Below, piece by piece: positions 1 to 10,713 of a stretch of DNA of 64,000 nt. The notes under the pieces are model-generated. The model did no database searches. It had not been told where the DNA came from and was given only the letters and a program-made list of their open reading frames with translations. The translations under genes were made by a program, and so were the position numbers. Source of the stretch: Coemansia sp. RSA 1804 (taxonomy: Eukaryota; Kickxellomycota; Kickxellomycetes; Kickxellales; Kickxellaceae). How positions within the stretch are numbered: the first letter of the stretch is position 1; each line of letters begins with the position of its first letter. Location of the stretch: NCBI GenBank assembly GCA_027578815.1, contig JANBTH010000004.1, positions 29,867 through 93,866 on the forward strand, given 5' to 3'.

Positions 1-361
1 AGAGCAAAAGAGGAAACAAACACACACAGATAGACGTAAATGAAAAAAAAGAAACTAAAAGAAATTTAACGTTGAGAGAAGGGTAAGGGGGCAAAAGAAA
101 AGAAGAGAACCCCTTTAAGCGGTTAATTTTAACCAAACCATTTGCAATCAGTGCAATCAATTGTAATCAAATCAGGATTGTAGGTGCTATTGAAAAAAGA
201 AAGAGATAAAAAAAATTTCATCATATTTTTACAACAGTTTATTTCTTTGTTTTCCTCTAGTAAATTTTCTACCCATTTTATTTTATAAAAAGAGAGCCAA
301 GCATACTAGTCGCAAAGCCTTTAAAGGGGGAGGCCTGTAAGAATAATATATTGGAGCCAGC
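1..361. other. Intergenic; leader/promoter side of the Mtr4 gene
   Basis: The segment is purine-rich and AT-rich with no convincing coding sequence. A TATA-like TTTATAAAA lies at about 282-290, roughly 70 bases before the Mtr4 ATG, and may be a core promoter element. No RNA gene is recognisable. Confidence 0.5.
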
Positions 362-3300
362 ATGGATACCGACGCCCTGTTTGATGTGTTTAACGAGGGA
401 AGCGATGCGTCGGACGTTTCGGATATTGAAGAAACCGCACCAGCACCAGTACCAGTAGAAGATAGCACCCATGGCGAACATGAATTGAAAAGAAAGCAGG
501 AGCAGGAGCTTTCGCCAGAACACAAAGAGAACGAAGAGGGGACAAAGAAGCCAAAGACTGGAGACAGCTCTCAGAATGGATCGTCTAACAACAAGACAGG
601 GCTGGCCATGGGGCCAGATGCGATTGTTCTTGACACTTTTGAGGAGGACCTGCAGCGCGAGATCAAGCCTGCAGGTCTGGATACGAGTGCGGCGGACAAG
701 GAGACAGGCAACGTTGTGCTGAGCCATTCGGTGCGTCACCAGGTGGCAATTCCACCAGGATACAACTATATGCCACTGTCCCAGAGACCGCGGATAGAAA
801 ACCCAGCACGTACGTATCCGTTTGAACTGGATCCGTTTCAACAAGCATCAGTGCAGTGCATTGACAGCAATGAGTCTGTTCTTGTTGCAGCGCACACGTC
901 GGCAGGAAAAACAGTAGTTGCGGAGTATGCGATTGCACAGTGTCTGCGCAACAAGCAGCGGGTGATCTACACATCGCCAATCAAGGCGCTGTCAAACCAA
1001 AAGTACAGAGAGTTTCTGGAAGAGTTTGGCGATGTTGGACTGATGACAGGAGACGTGACTATCAATCCGCAGGCCAGCTGTCTGGTGATGACAACGGAGA
1101 TTCTTCGTAGCATGCTGTACCGTGGGTCGGAGGTGATGCGCGAGGTTGCGTGGGTGGTGTTTGACGAGATCCATTACATGCGCGACAAGGAGCGTGGTGT
1201 TGTTTGGGAGGAGACAATCATCCTGTTACCTCACCAGGTGCACTTTGTGTTCCTTTCGGCGACGATTCCAAACGCAATGCAGTTTGCAGAGTGGATTACA
1301 AAGACGCACGAGCAGCCGTGCCATGTGGTGTACACGGACTTTAGACCAACACCACTGCAGCACTATCTGTTCCCACAGGGCGGCGATGGCATCCATCTGG
1401 TGGTTGATGAGAAGGGCCAGTTCCGCGAGGAGAACTTCCAGCGCGCAATCACAGTGCTACAGGAGGCGCAGGGCCAGGCAGCCGACGATGTCAGCGGCAT
1501 TGGCAAGGACAAGCAGAAGAAAGGGCGCACGAACAAGGGCAAGCAGACAGGCAGCAAGAGCGATATTTATAAGATTGTCAAGATGATCATGTCGCGCAAC
1601 TACCACCCGGTGATTGTCTTTTGCTTCTCCAAGCGTGAGTGCGAGGGTCTAGCGTTACAGATGAGTAAGCTTGATTTTAACCAGGAGGCTGAAAAGGACA
1701 TGGTAGGCGAGGTGTTCAACAACGCAATCAGCTCGCTTGGCGAGGATGATCGGCGGCTGCCCCAGATTGAGAATATCTTACCGCTTCTGAAGCGCGGGAT
1801 CGGAATCCACCACTCGGGATTACTTCCGATTCTAAAGGAAGTCATTGAGATTTTGTTCCAGGAAGGCCTGCTCAAGTGCCTGTTTGCCACGGAGACATTC
1901 TCGATTGGACTGAACATGCCGGCCCGCACAGTTGTGTTTACGTCTGTGCGCAAGTTTGACGGCAAGGACTTCCGGTGGGTGATGTCGGGCGAATATATTC
2001 AGATGAGCGGGCGCGCCGGACGTCGAGGTCTGGATGACCGTGGAGTAGTCATAATGATGGTTGACGAGAAGATGGAGCCGTCGGTTGCCAAGGATATGGT
2101 GAAGGGCGAGCCGGACGTGCTCAACTCGGCATTCCATCTATCGTACAATATGGTGCTTAATCTGATGCGCGTGGAGACATTTACGCCTCAGTTCATGCTG
2201 GAGCGCTCGTTCTACCAGTTCCAGACACATGCCCAGATCCCAAAACTCGAGGCCCGTGCACAGGCCCTACAGACAGAGCTTGCACTGATCAAGATCGACA
2301 ACGAGCCCAGCGTCAAGCGCTTCTACGATCTGCGCACGCAGCTGGACTCGCTGAGCAGCGAGGTTGCCAGAGTTGTTGTCCACCCATCGAATTCGCTTCC
2401 GTTCCTCAAGGCAGGACGGTTTGTGCGCGTGAACACGGGTGGGCTGAACTTTGGCTGGGGATGCGTCACGTATTTCCAGCGCAAGCTCAAGAAGCAGGCC
2501 AAGGACCAGAGCGAGGTCGATGCCGACGGATACATAGTCGACGTGCTTATGCACTGCAAGCGCGCAGACCAAGGCACTCTACGCAAGCTGCAGGCAACGT
2601 CGGCAACGTCAGCGGATGGAGGCAGCATGTCGGTGGTTCCGTGCAACATTAATGACGTTGCTGGCGGAGAAACGATGGTTGTTCCGGTGCTACTTTCGTG
2701 CATCGACCGCATAAGCACGGTGCGTGTGCATATGCCCGATGACCTCAGGTCGCCCAAGGAGCTGCGCGATATGCGCAAGCGCATAGCCGAGGTGCAGAAG
2801 CGGCTTGATGGAAAGATTCCGCTGCTTGATCCGATCAACGACATGGGTGTAACTGACGAATCGTTCAAAGATATTGTGTCGAAAATATCGTCACTGGAGA
2901 CCAAGCTGCACGAACACCCGTTGTTTGGCTCGAAGGACGAGGCGCGACTTTTCACAGAGTACAAGGCCAAAGTGGAGGTGCAGGACACGCTGAAGGAGAC
3001 GCGGCGCAAGATATCGGAAGCGCAGTCGGCCGTCCAGCTGGATGAGCTCAAGTGCCGCAAGCGCGTGCTTCGTCGTCTTGGATACACAACGACCGAGGAT
3101 GTCATTACCATGAAGGGCCGCGTGGCATGCGAGATCACGTCTGGCGACGAGCTGCTGTTGACTGAACTGATGTTCCACGGAGTCTTCAACGACCTGACAA
3201 CGGAGCAGACGGTATCTCTGCTTTCATGCTTTGTGTTCCAGGAGAAAACCACTGGCGATCCGCCAAAGCTGAAGGAGGATCTGGCGCTGCCACTCCGTAT

Positions 3301-3628
3301 AATGCAGGACTCTGCGCGTCAGATAGCGCAGACGTCCAATGAGTGCAAGCTGCGCATCAATGAGGAGGAGTACGTGGAGTCGTTCAAGCCGGAGCTGATG
3401 GACGTTGTCAACGCCTGGTGCAGAGGCGCCAAGTTCTCGCAGATCTGCAGAATGACCGATGTCTTTGAAGGATCGTTGATCCGCGCATTCCGGCGTCTGG
3501 AGGAGCTTCTGCGCCAGATGTGCCAGGCTGCAAAGGCCATTGGCAACGTCGATCTTGAGAACAAGTTTGCTGACGGAATCGTCAAGATCAAGCGCGACAT
3601 TATATTTGCAGCATCGCTCTATCTCTAG
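362..3628 (+). CDS. MTR4: Mtr4-type nuclear exosome RNA helicase (Ski2-like DExH)
   Basis: The 1088-residue protein is close to the usual Mtr4 length. Mtr4 unwinds RNA 3'-to-5' and feeds substrates to the nuclear exosome, in yeast as part of TRAMP. An acidic/lysine-rich N-terminus (1-115) precedes the helicase core. Visible motifs are Walker A AHTSAGKT (177-184), the DEIH box (268-271), SAT (299-301) and QMSGRAGRRG in motif VI (about 547-556). An arch insertion with a KOW-like segment (GRFVRVNTGGLNFGWG, about 685) separates it from Ski2 proper. The C-terminus KIKRDIIFAASLYL is the diagnostic end of the family DSHCT domain. The ATG at 362 is the first in frame and fits the N-terminal DVF-acidic start seen in homologues. 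An AATAAA lies at 3674-3679. The Trf4/5 polymerase at 30480 would be its TRAMP partner. Confidence 0.96.
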   Translation: MDTDALFDVFNEGSDASDVSDIEETAPAPVPVEDSTHGEHELKRKQEQELSPEHKENEEGTKKPKTGDSSQNGSSNNKTGLAMGPDAIVLDTFEEDLQREIKPAGLDTSAADKETGNVVLSHSVRHQVAIPPGYNYMPLSQRPRIENPARTYPFELDPFQQASVQCIDSNESVLVAAHTSAGKTVVAEYAIAQCLRNKQRVIYTSPIKALSNQKYREFLEEFGDVGLMTGDVTINPQASCLVMTTEILRSMLYRGSEVMREVAWVVFDEIHYMRDKERGVVWEETIILLPHQVHFVFLSATIPNAMQFAEWITKTHEQPCHVVYTDFRPTPLQHYLFPQGGDGIHLVVDEKGQFREENFQRAITVLQEAQGQAADDVSGIGKDKQKKGRTNKGKQTGSKSDIYKIVKMIMSRNYHPVIVFCFSKRECEGLALQMSKLDFNQEAEKDMVGEVFNNAISSLGEDDRRLPQIENILPLLKRGIGIHHSGLLPILKEVIEILFQEGLLKCLFATETFSIGLNMPARTVVFTSVRKFDGKDFRWVMSGEYIQMSGRAGRRGLDDRGVVIMMVDEKMEPSVAKDMVKGEPDVLNSAFHLSYNMVLNLMRVETFTPQFMLERSFYQFQTHAQIPKLEARAQALQTELALIKIDNEPSVKRFYDLRTQLDSLSSEVARVVVHPSNSLPFLKAGRFVRVNTGGLNFGWGCVTYFQRKLKKQAKDQSEVDADGYIVDVLMHCKRADQGTLRKLQATSATSADGGSMSVVPCNINDVAGGETMVVPVLLSCIDRISTVRVHMPDDLRSPKELRDMRKRIAEVQKRLDGKIPLLDPINDMGVTDESFKDIVSKISSLETKLHEHPLFGSKDEARLFTEYKAKVEVQDTLKETRRKISEAQSAVQLDELKCRKRVLRRLGYTTTEDVITMKGRVACEITSGDELLLTELMFHGVFNDLTTEQTVSLLSCFVFQEKTTGDPPKLKEDLALPLRIMQDSARQIAQTSNECKLRINEEEYVESFKPELMDVVNAWCRGAKFSQICRMTDVFEGSLIRAFRRLEELLRQMCQAAKAIGNVDLENKFADGIVKIKRDIIFAASLYL

Positions 3629-4017
3629 CGGGCTTCTCTGTTAATCGAGTCGGTATTTTTTAAAATAAAAGCGAATAAAGGTTTTTGGATTAGGATGGCG
3701 GTTGCGGTCTGGGCCGCCTGCGCTATTAATATAGTCTCTGAAGGGAGGAACTGGCAGCCGCGTTCAACCTGGGGGACATTGGCGTTAACGCTAGTAATGC
3801 TGGATGGGGGAATGGATGGAGCTAGCCCCTTTTGTCTTGGCCGCGCTGCATCGTATTGTTTGCATTAAAAACTGTGAAGCCTCAGAACTTCTGGGAAAGG
3901 CGGCTTGTTCTTTTTTATCTCTTCTTTCTCTTTCCGTCGTATATACCTTTTTAATATAGGAAGCAAAGAATTCTAACACAGCGCTTGAAACACCACCACC
4001 CACCATAGACGGAGAGA
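3629..4017. other. Intergenic between Mtr4 and the flavodoxin-like gene
   Basis: This segment holds the 3' region of Mtr4 (AATAAA at 3674-3679) and the leader of the next gene. I see no further coding sequence or RNA gene. Confidence 0.5.
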
Positions 4018-4836
4018 ATGGCCAAGGCAAAGGTTTTTGTTATCTACTACTCCACGTACGGACACGTGCAGACCCTGGCGCAAGCGGTGATGAAGGGGGT
4101 TTTGAAGAGCGGCGAGGTGGATGCGGAGATATACCAGATCAGCGAGACGCTGAGCGACGATGTGCTGGAGAAGATGAATGCGGCGGAGAAGCTCAATGTG
4201 CCCGAGATCACGGCCGACAAGCTCGTGGAGGCCGATGGGTTTTTGTTTGGGTTTCCGACGCGGTTTGGAACGGCGCCGGCGCAGGTGAAGGCATTTTTCG
4301 ATTCGACTGGCAAGTTGTGGTCGCAGGGTGCGCTGGCCGGAAAACCCGTTGGGTTGTTTTTCTCAACCGCGTCGCAGCATGGCGGCCAGGAAGCTACCGC
4401 GTTTTCATTTATGCCGCATTTCGCTCACCATGGAATGGTGTATGTTTCGCTGGGATATCCGAGCGACCAGATGCGTGACAACTCGGCGGTCATGGGCGGG
4501 TCTCCCTGGGGCTGCGGAACAGTTGCTGGTCCCAATGGCGAGAGAACGCCGCTGGTGAGCGAGCTTGACATTGCTACAATCCAGGGTGAGAAGTTTGCGG
4601 TGGTGGCCGCCAAGCTTGCCGCACCAGCTTCAGCAACAGATCAAGCAGCAGCAGCAGCAGTCCCGGCAGCAGCGCAGGCTGAAGCTCAGGCAGAAGCCCC
4701 GGCTCCTACCGAGCAAGGAAAGTCTCAGCAGGACGCTGGTGCGCAGCAGACAGCTGCTCAGGAGCCGCCAGCTAAGCGCGAGGGCGGCGGCCGCATGAAA
4801 AAGGCTGTTGCAAAGCTTAAGAGCCTATTCAGCTAA
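4018..4836 (+). CDS. Flavodoxin-like NAD(P)H:quinone oxidoreductase, WrbA/Ycp4/Pst2 family
   Basis: The 272-residue protein starts with a typical FMN-binding flavodoxin strand and loop (YYSTYGHVQTLAQAV, about residues 10-24). It continues with FPTRFGTAPAQVKAFFDSTG, a GLFFSTASQHGGQE segment and a GGSPWGCGTVAG loop, all hallmarks of the WrbA group of two-electron quinone reductases. The enzymatic domain ends near residue 200. An Ala/Gln-rich linker of about 55 residues follows, then a basic amphipathic tail (RMKKAVAKLKSLFS). This resembles yeast Ycp4, whose extended tail is associated with membranes; tail-mediated membrane association here is inference. No C-terminal cysteine for lipidation is present. 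The ATG at 4018 directly precedes the flavodoxin fold. An ATTAAA lies at 4855-4860. Confidence 0.9.
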   Translation: MAKAKVFVIYYSTYGHVQTLAQAVMKGVLKSGEVDAEIYQISETLSDDVLEKMNAAEKLNVPEITADKLVEADGFLFGFPTRFGTAPAQVKAFFDSTGKLWSQGALAGKPVGLFFSTASQHGGQEATAFSFMPHFAHHGMVYVSLGYPSDQMRDNSAVMGGSPWGCGTVAGPNGERTPLVSELDIATIQGEKFAVVAAKLAAPASATDQAAAAAVPAAAQAEAQAEAPAPTEQGKSQQDAGAQQTAAQEPPAKREGGGRMKKAVAKLKSLFS

Positions 4837-5219
4837 TCAGCTGCTATTTGCTCTATTAAAGACAAACTCTGTTTCGACAATGGTTAACGGTTAACGGTTA
4901 ACGGGAACAACGTAAAATTAGGTTTGGATCATTGAACGCGCTTTGAAGGCACATGCATAGTGCTGAAATGAGGTGCGAGGATCTGCTGCTGGCCGTGGGA
5001 AAAAATACAAAAAACATTATTATTTTCCACGCTTTTTCGCTTCCGCCATTTCACTCTTTTCTGTCTTCTTTTCTTCTCATTCCTCTGCCATTTTCTGTTC
5101 CTTTAAGAGTATACTCCTTCCTTCCTCTCCCCCACGTAACAGCAGCATTAAACCCTGCTGTTGTGTTATTTTGATAGTAGTAACCATTCTTTATTTTTCT
5201 ATTTCTTTATTTAATCACA
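4837..5219. other. Intergenic between the flavodoxin-like gene and BCKDH E1-beta
   Basis: It contains an ATTAAA shortly after the upstream stop codon and a tandem GGTTAAC repeat. A pyrimidine-rich leader (5040-5130) precedes the next gene. No supportable gene is present. Confidence 0.5.
4882..4905. repeat. Three tandem GGTTAAC units
   Basis: Three direct copies of the heptamer GGTTAAC are followed by GGG. Each contains the palindrome GTTAAC. The repeat sits about 45 bases after the stop codon of the flavodoxin-like gene. It could be a binding-site array or chance. Confidence 0.8.
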
Positions 5220-6452
5220 ATGCTTAGACACTGTGTCCTGGCTTTGACGCGTGGGAACATGCGACGTGCATGCCCGAGCGTGGTTAGTGCCGGGGTTCGG
5301 CGATATTCGACTGCAACAGACAGCAGCAGCAGTAACAACAGCAACAACAGCAACATTGAGCCGATTCGCGGACTCCCAATGGGTGTAAGCAACAGCCAGC
5401 TGCTCCATCGCACAGTGGCGGCAGTGCAGCGCAGCAGCAACCTAAAGACGCTGGGACTCAGTGAGCATGAGACACAGAAGATGAATATGTGCCAGGCAAT
5501 TAACGACGCAATGCGCATCGTGCTGGCAACAGACGAAACAGCAGTGGTTTTTGGTGAGGATGTAGCGTTTGGCGGCGTTTTCCGGTGCACGGTAGGGCTA
5601 GCCGACGAGTTTGGACGCGAGCGGGTTTTCAACACGCCGCTGACGGAGCAGGGCATTGCCGGGTTTGGCATTGGGCTTGCGTCGATGGGGCAGACAGCAG
5701 TGGCGGAGATCCAGTTTGCTGACTACGTGTTCCCAGCGTTTGACCAGATTGTCAACGAGGCTGCAAAGTTCCGGTACCGGTCTGGTGGGGAGTTCAACGC
5801 CGGCGGACTGACCATTCGCACGCCGTGCTCTGCCGTTGGCCACGGCGGCCACTACCACTCGCAGAGTCCAGAGGCCTTCTTTGCGCATGTGCCAGGGCTT
5901 CGCGTTGTCATGCCGCGGTCGCCCATCCAGGCAAAGGGCCTGCTGCTCGCTGCAATCCGCGACCAAAACCCCGTGGTTTTCTTTGAGCCCAAGATCCTGT
6001 ATCGCTCCGCCGTTGAGCAGGTTCCGGTTGGCGACTACACCATTCCGCTGTCGCAGGCCGAGATCCTCAAGCCTGGCGACAACGTCACGGTGGTGGGCTA
6101 TGGCGCCCAGATCTACGCTCTGGAGAACGCCATCCAGATGATTGAGCGCGACTTCCCTGGCGTGTCGTGCGAGCTGATTGATCTGCAGACCATTCTGCCC
6201 TACGACGCTGAGACCGTGGCTCGGTCGGTGAACAAGACCGGCCGGCTTGTGGTGGCCCACGAGGCACCGCGCACGCAGGGCTTTGCAGCAGAGCTGGCAG
6301 CCGAGATCCAGGAGCGCTGCTTCCTGCGTCTCGAGAGCCCGATTGAGCGTGTGTGTGGCCTGTTTGTGCCGCATCCGCTTGTTTTCGAGCGCTTCTACAT
6401 GCCATGCGCGGTGCGCACCTACGAGGCCATCAAGCGATCATTGACCTTCTAG
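5220..6452 (+). CDS. BCKDHB: 2-oxoisovalerate (branched-chain ketoacid) dehydrogenase E1 subunit beta, mitochondrial
   Basis: The 410-residue protein has a transketolase pyrimidine-binding domain followed by the transketolase C-terminal domain. With E1-alpha it forms the thiamine-diphosphate enzyme that decarboxylates the ketoacids of Val, Leu and Ile in the mitochondrial matrix. Evidence includes [14 protein letters not shown] (about 111-124), [21 protein letters not shown], the aromatic [21 protein letters not shown] segment and [20 protein letters not shown]. The HYHSQSPE segment separates BCKDH-beta from pyruvate dehydrogenase E1-beta. The first 30 residues are rich in Arg and Ser and free of acidic residues ([16 protein letters not shown]), fitting a mitochondrial presequence, and a Ser/Asn linker follows. 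The ATG at 5220 is needed to include the presequence. The gene is uninterrupted. Confidence 0.95.
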   Translation: MLRHCVLALTRGNMRRACPSVVSAGVRRYSTATDSSSSNNSNNSNIEPIRGLPMGVSNSQLLHRTVAAVQRSSNLKTLGLSEHETQKMNMCQAINDAMRIVLATDETAVVFGEDVAFGGVFRCTVGLADEFGRERVFNTPLTEQGIAGFGIGLASMGQTAVAEIQFADYVFPAFDQIVNEAAKFRYRSGGEFNAGGLTIRTPCSAVGHGGHYHSQSPEAFFAHVPGLRVVMPRSPIQAKGLLLAAIRDQNPVVFFEPKILYRSAVEQVPVGDYTIPLSQAEILKPGDNVTVVGYGAQIYALENAIQMIERDFPGVSCELIDLQTILPYDAETVARSVNKTGRLVVAHEAPRTQGFAAELAAEIQERCFLRLESPIERVCGLFVPHPLVFERFYMPCAVRTYEAIKRSLTF

Positions 6453-6819
6453 ACAGGGAAAAGCGTGTGGCTATCTCCTCCCTTTTCAGGCTGAGGAGGC
6501 CGAGACACCGCGTATTGTGCGTGGTAAACGTTCTGCAGTAATTGCGTCATTGTTTACGCTTGTGTAACACCACTTGCGATTACTACTCGCTGACGCTAGT
6601 GCTCATGCTTAGCGCTCTAGTTTTTTAATTTAGGAAATGCAGGGACGCTTGCGCTTCGCAGAAAAAGAGCTCTTTATCCCTTTCTGCCTTTTGACCAAGA
6701 AAAACAACAACACCCATCGTACTTTAAGTAATCCTCTCCTCTATACACGCTCTTACTTGATTCCACCACCTCTTATAGCACAAAGCAGACAGACGCTCTC
6801 TTGCATTGCAGCAACAATA
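6453..6819. other. Intergenic between BCKDH E1-beta and the four-helix membrane protein
   Basis: It holds the 3' region of the E1-beta gene and the leader of the next gene. An upstream ATG at 6637 is in frame with the next gene, but the residues it would add show no domain and I read them as leader. Nothing else is recognisable. Confidence 0.45.
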
Positions 6820-7623
6820 ATGGAGCCAAGGAGAAACGCCTACGAAATGAACGAGACCGAGCTGCCGCAGCCCGGCGGAGGAACCGCGCCAGCCGACATC
6901 CCATCAGTGCACCAGCCATATGCCGGATCCTACAGCGAGTCCTCGTGGCACGGCACAGGCCAGCAGCAGCAACAGCAAGAGCAACCACAACAGCAGCAGC
7001 AGGCGGCAGCGGCCGTCAGCAGATTCTCAACTGCCGGATCAAGCAGCCTGGGAGATGGCGCGCAGTCGCAGAGCGGAAGGAAGAACGAGGCAGGCAGAGC
7101 AAGCAAGGTGGGCATGGAGCAGATGAGTCACTGGCGCGCACTCAGATTTGTTGTGTACATAACCATGCGGGCAGCACAGCTGGTGGTATCCATCGTGAGC
7201 ATCGGATTCGTAACGCACTCGCGCAGTGTGCGCCCAAGCAACGCGGTGGACACCACGCAGCGCAACACTGAGGTTGCAATCTTTGTGGTCGGCGGCGTCA
7301 CTGCTGCTACGTCTGCTGTAGCCATTGCCTGCCATGTATTTGCGCGCACGCGTAAGCGGATTGAAAAGTCCCGAATGGCCTGGTTTACCTGTGTGCTGAA
7401 CTTTGCTATCTTTGCCGTGTGGATCGTGCTGGTTCTCATCAGCGTTGTTTCCGTTGACTGCTCGCGGAAGACGGACGGCGCCTGGTGCACCAGCATCAAG
7501 ACTGGTCTGGCCACTGCGCTGGTATCGGCGATGCTGGCGCTGGTCATGGTTCTGCGCAGTTTCAGCGTTCTTGTGCGCGCCAAGCGCGTCAGGCTTTGGA
7601 GCAATCCCACGCAGCAGCTGTAG
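6820..7623 (+). CDS. Four-transmembrane (MARVEL-like) membrane protein, function unknown
   Basis: The 267-residue protein has a hydrophilic Gln/Ser-rich N-terminus (1-100) with a CAG-encoded Gln tract. Four predicted membrane helices follow, at about 107-130, 149-174, 186-212 and 229-252, each pair bounded by basic residues (ARTRKR, VRAKRVR). The third-to-fourth loop carries two cysteines (VDC and WCTS). A four-helix bundle with short loops near the C-terminus resembles fungal MARVEL-domain plasma-membrane proteins, but I see no decisive motif. I chose the ATG at 6820 because translation from the in-frame ATG at 6637 would add 61 residues with no domain character. The next gene also encodes a membrane protein on the same strand. 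Confidence 0.8.
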   Translation: MEPRRNAYEMNETELPQPGGGTAPADIPSVHQPYAGSYSESSWHGTGQQQQQQEQPQQQQQAAAAVSRFSTAGSSSLGDGAQSQSGRKNEAGRASKVGMEQMSHWRALRFVVYITMRAAQLVVSIVSIGFVTHSRSVRPSNAVDTTQRNTEVAIFVVGGVTAATSAVAIACHVFARTRKRIEKSRMAWFTCVLNFAIFAVWIVLVLISVVSVDCSRKTDGAWCTSIKTGLATALVSAMLALVMVLRSFSVLVRAKRVRLWSNPTQQL

Positions 7624-8089
7624 TAGTAGCAGTGAACATTGTTGCCTTTGGGAGGGAGATGTGATTTCCCGCGGCCTGCGTGGGATCGCCAGGGTCTCCT
7701 CCTGTTTTTTCTTACATCATCTCCTCAGCGAAGGAGGCTAATGACGGAATGACCACCACCAGATGATCCAGGAGATTGGCTGTGACCATTCTGGTTGGCG
7801 GCGGCGGCGGCGGCGGCAGCAGTGGCTTGTGTTCACATGTGGGCCTTCTCCTTCTCCTCTTTGTCGGTGTTTGTAAAGAGGGAGAAAAAGCCCTTCGTCA
7901 TTCCTCTTCCCTCCACTCCCTCTCCCCCCCCTTTGCTTTCTTCTCTTCTGCCATCCATTCTTCAGTTGGCCACCTTCTGTCTACCATCCTTCTCATATAC
8001 CACGGATAATATAGCGAATAGTACAGCTGAGCACAACCCACCCACGCTCTAATCTTCATCTCCATCTCCATTGTCTGGTTCTGCCAGTC
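7624..8089. other. Intergenic with a short GGC repeat
   Basis: A GGC repeat lies at about 7799-7820 and a pyrimidine-rich leader at 7880-8070. Open frames here are low in complexity and not supported as genes. Confidence 0.45.
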
Positions 8090-8857
8090 ATGAAGCTCAT
8101 AGGTTGTCTGCCTGCGTCGCTGGCTGTAGCTGTCGCTTTCCTGGCTGCAGCCGCCGGCGTCAGCGCCAGGAAGCAGCAGCCTCTGGCAGCGCACGACGAG
8201 TACAAACTCAACGACGAGATACAGATAGAGTGCATCCAGACAAACGACGCCGGCGGCCGCGCATCGACGGAGAAGAGCGCAAAGTATCTGACACCCACAT
8301 GCATGGAAACGCGCAAGCCGCTTCACGTGGTGTACGGCTACGATGGGCCAATCCAGTGCTCAGTAAGCAACGACGACCCGTTCCACCGCACAATGCAGCA
8401 CAGCATCGCTTTTGACACGCCCATGCAGTGTCGCATAGCACGCAACAAGATGGCATCACCCAAACATCTGCTCCTGCCAGTCCGCGTGGAAGGCAATGCC
8501 AGAAGAGTTGCCGGCAGCTTTAACGCCGTGCTCCATGCGCAGAACGGCAATCTGATTGCAGCAGCACTGTATCCGGTCGCCGACCACGCGCTTCCGCAGG
8601 CCGTTGCTGGGGTCTCGACCATCCAGATCTGGCAGAAGTGGTACGAGGGCGCCGGTCTGTCAACGCTGATGGCCACCCGGCGCCACGAAGACGAGTTCAT
8701 CATCCAGCCCATCGTTGCTCTGATGTTCTGCGTCCTTACTGCCTGTGTTGTCTATGTTGCTGGCCGTGTCTATGTCGAGAGCTCAGTTATTCCGCGTGCC
8801 GTACAGCGCCATTTGGCTGAGAATGGTGCAGTGTCCGAATCTAAAAAGTCCCAATAG
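8090..8857 (+). CDS. Unrecognised type I membrane protein with signal peptide
   Basis: I do not recognise this 255-residue protein. It begins with a classical signal peptide (MKLIGCLPASLAVAVAFLAA, cleavage likely near residue 26). A luminal or extracellular domain of about 175 residues follows, with several cysteines (IECIQ, TCMET, QCSV, QCRI). One membrane helix lies at about 204-229 (PIVALMFCVLTACVVYVAG) and the cytosolic tail is short and polar, ending SESKKSQ. KKSQ places lysines at -4 and -3 rather than the -3 and -4/-5 spacing of a canonical KKXX signal, so ER retrieval is possible but unproven. The ATG at 8090 sits immediately before the signal peptide. Confidence 0.8.
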   Translation: MKLIGCLPASLAVAVAFLAAAAGVSARKQQPLAAHDEYKLNDEIQIECIQTNDAGGRASTEKSAKYLTPTCMETRKPLHVVYGYDGPIQCSVSNDDPFHRTMQHSIAFDTPMQCRIARNKMASPKHLLLPVRVEGNARRVAGSFNAVLHAQNGNLIAAALYPVADHALPQAVAGVSTIQIWQKWYEGAGLSTLMATRRHEDEFIIQPIVALMFCVLTACVVYVAGRVYVESSVIPRAVQRHLAENGAVSESKKSQ

Positions 8858-10654
8858 CACCCCCACGCCCCAATTTCCCCTGTTTCTCTTTTCATTCCTC
8901 ATTGTGTTTAAGAAAGCATCAATATCAAAATGTGCAGTTGATGACAAAGTCTTTTACTTTGTTTACACTCTGCAGTTAGTTGCGTAAAATCCAAAATGAT
9001 CAACTTGTTTTTCTGCAAGCTAAAGGAGGTTCCTCAGTTGCTACCGCTTTTTCTTATTATTATTGTATCATGAAATCACTGTAACATCACCACTACTTGT
9101 TTTTATTTTATTTCCCCCGAACTCCCAACGTTGAGAATCATTGGCTGTTTTAATAATAAACACTAAAAGTTCTAGTTAGTTTATTTTCTTTCTGGCTTTA
9201 GGTTGTTGTTCATAGTGGTGCTCCATTTTATTTAAACATAATCACATAGATTTTTTATTATTTAATAATTTCTCACGTAATTTTTTTTTTTTGGATAAGG
9301 AAAGTGGAAAAATGAAAATGATTGAAACTCATAAAAAAATGAAAAGCTAGCGACATGGGCAGTTGGATGAATGGGTGGCAACTTCCTCAAATGTGTAGAA
9401 TACACCTAGGCAGTCCTGACATACCCAGCCGTTGTTGGACTGCATTGTGCGGAAATACTGAATGTGTCGTCTCACCGCCATTATTAGCTAGTTCCTTGTT
9501 TTATATAGTCGTGCTTGTAATGCAAAAAACGTTTATATCGTTAATAAGGATAAAGGCCTTTATCTTTTATTTATATTTTTATGTGAAATGTTGAAAGTTA
9601 AAAGAAAGAAAAAATTGATGGTTGTCGATTTAAAAAAGTGGTGCTTTTTTGGGATTTGTTTGGATGTAGAACTATTTAAGAGAAAAAAGAGGTGGAAAGA
9701 AAAAGGAGACCAGTGTCGGAATGGTGTCTATTTATTACAATTGCCTGAAAGTAATAGAAAACAAACAAACAAGCAAAAATCCAACTAACCATCTAACTAG
9801 AATAAACACTACGTATTAGTGACACCCGGGCTCCTTTTTCAAGCAACTGCTCGGTAATATGCGCGCAAGACGAATGTAAAATAAAAAGAGAACTAACAAT
9901 CATGCATAAAACATTCCTACATTCGCATGGCGGCCAAATGATGGTGATGAATGGCTGTTAACAAGTCAATTTTACATCTTGGGGTTCCCCTATTTCATTT
10001 TTATCACCATCCTTCCCCCTCCTCCCCCCTCCTCTTCTTTATTCTCCACCATGTAATAACGAGTTTAGAGTAAGTGGAAAAAAACGGGGACACGAACACG
10101 CAAATATATAGCTCATTGGATTCATTGTTCCTTCTTTACGGATGAAATCTCAAAAAAATATGAAACCTGAAGAGTGACAAAAATAAAATATTCCTCCTTT
10201 CTTACACTCAGGGTCTAGCATTTTTTGATTTCTATCCTCCCCCATCCCCCACCACAGACAACTATCACAACAACCTCAACATAAATTTCTATTTAGCCTC
10301 ATCCTTCAACAATTAGAAAAAGGAAAACCCAGATTCGTGAATAATGTCAGGAATTTCTCCTTTTTCCTTTTCTGATATTGTCATCCACTAGAGTAAAAAA
10401 TGTGCAGCTAGGGACAATGTCTTATCCCAACTAAATAGGAAAAAGGAGCCTGTTCCATTATTATGAAACAAATTAAAACGAAAAAGAAGACATTGGGATA
10501 CATGTTATTTTCAACGCAGGAAAAGCAATAACAAGAATAAGGACAAAAAACTGAGCACATGTTTTGCTACATTAAAGCAGCCATGTATATCAATGTGTCA
10601 TGTCTTTTTTCTCTCTCTTTCTCGTTGTCATTGCCGTCGTTGCTGATGACAGCG

Positions 10655-10713
<59 letters not shown>

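Noticed and set aside
2323..3252. 309-codon minus-strand frame inside Mtr4
   Set aside because: Mirror of the Mtr4 coding frame with Ser/Arg-rich shadow composition and no domain.
9355..9594. 79-codon plus-strand frame in the gene-poor stretch
   Set aside because: AT-rich, no domain and no promoter-like element; likely chance.
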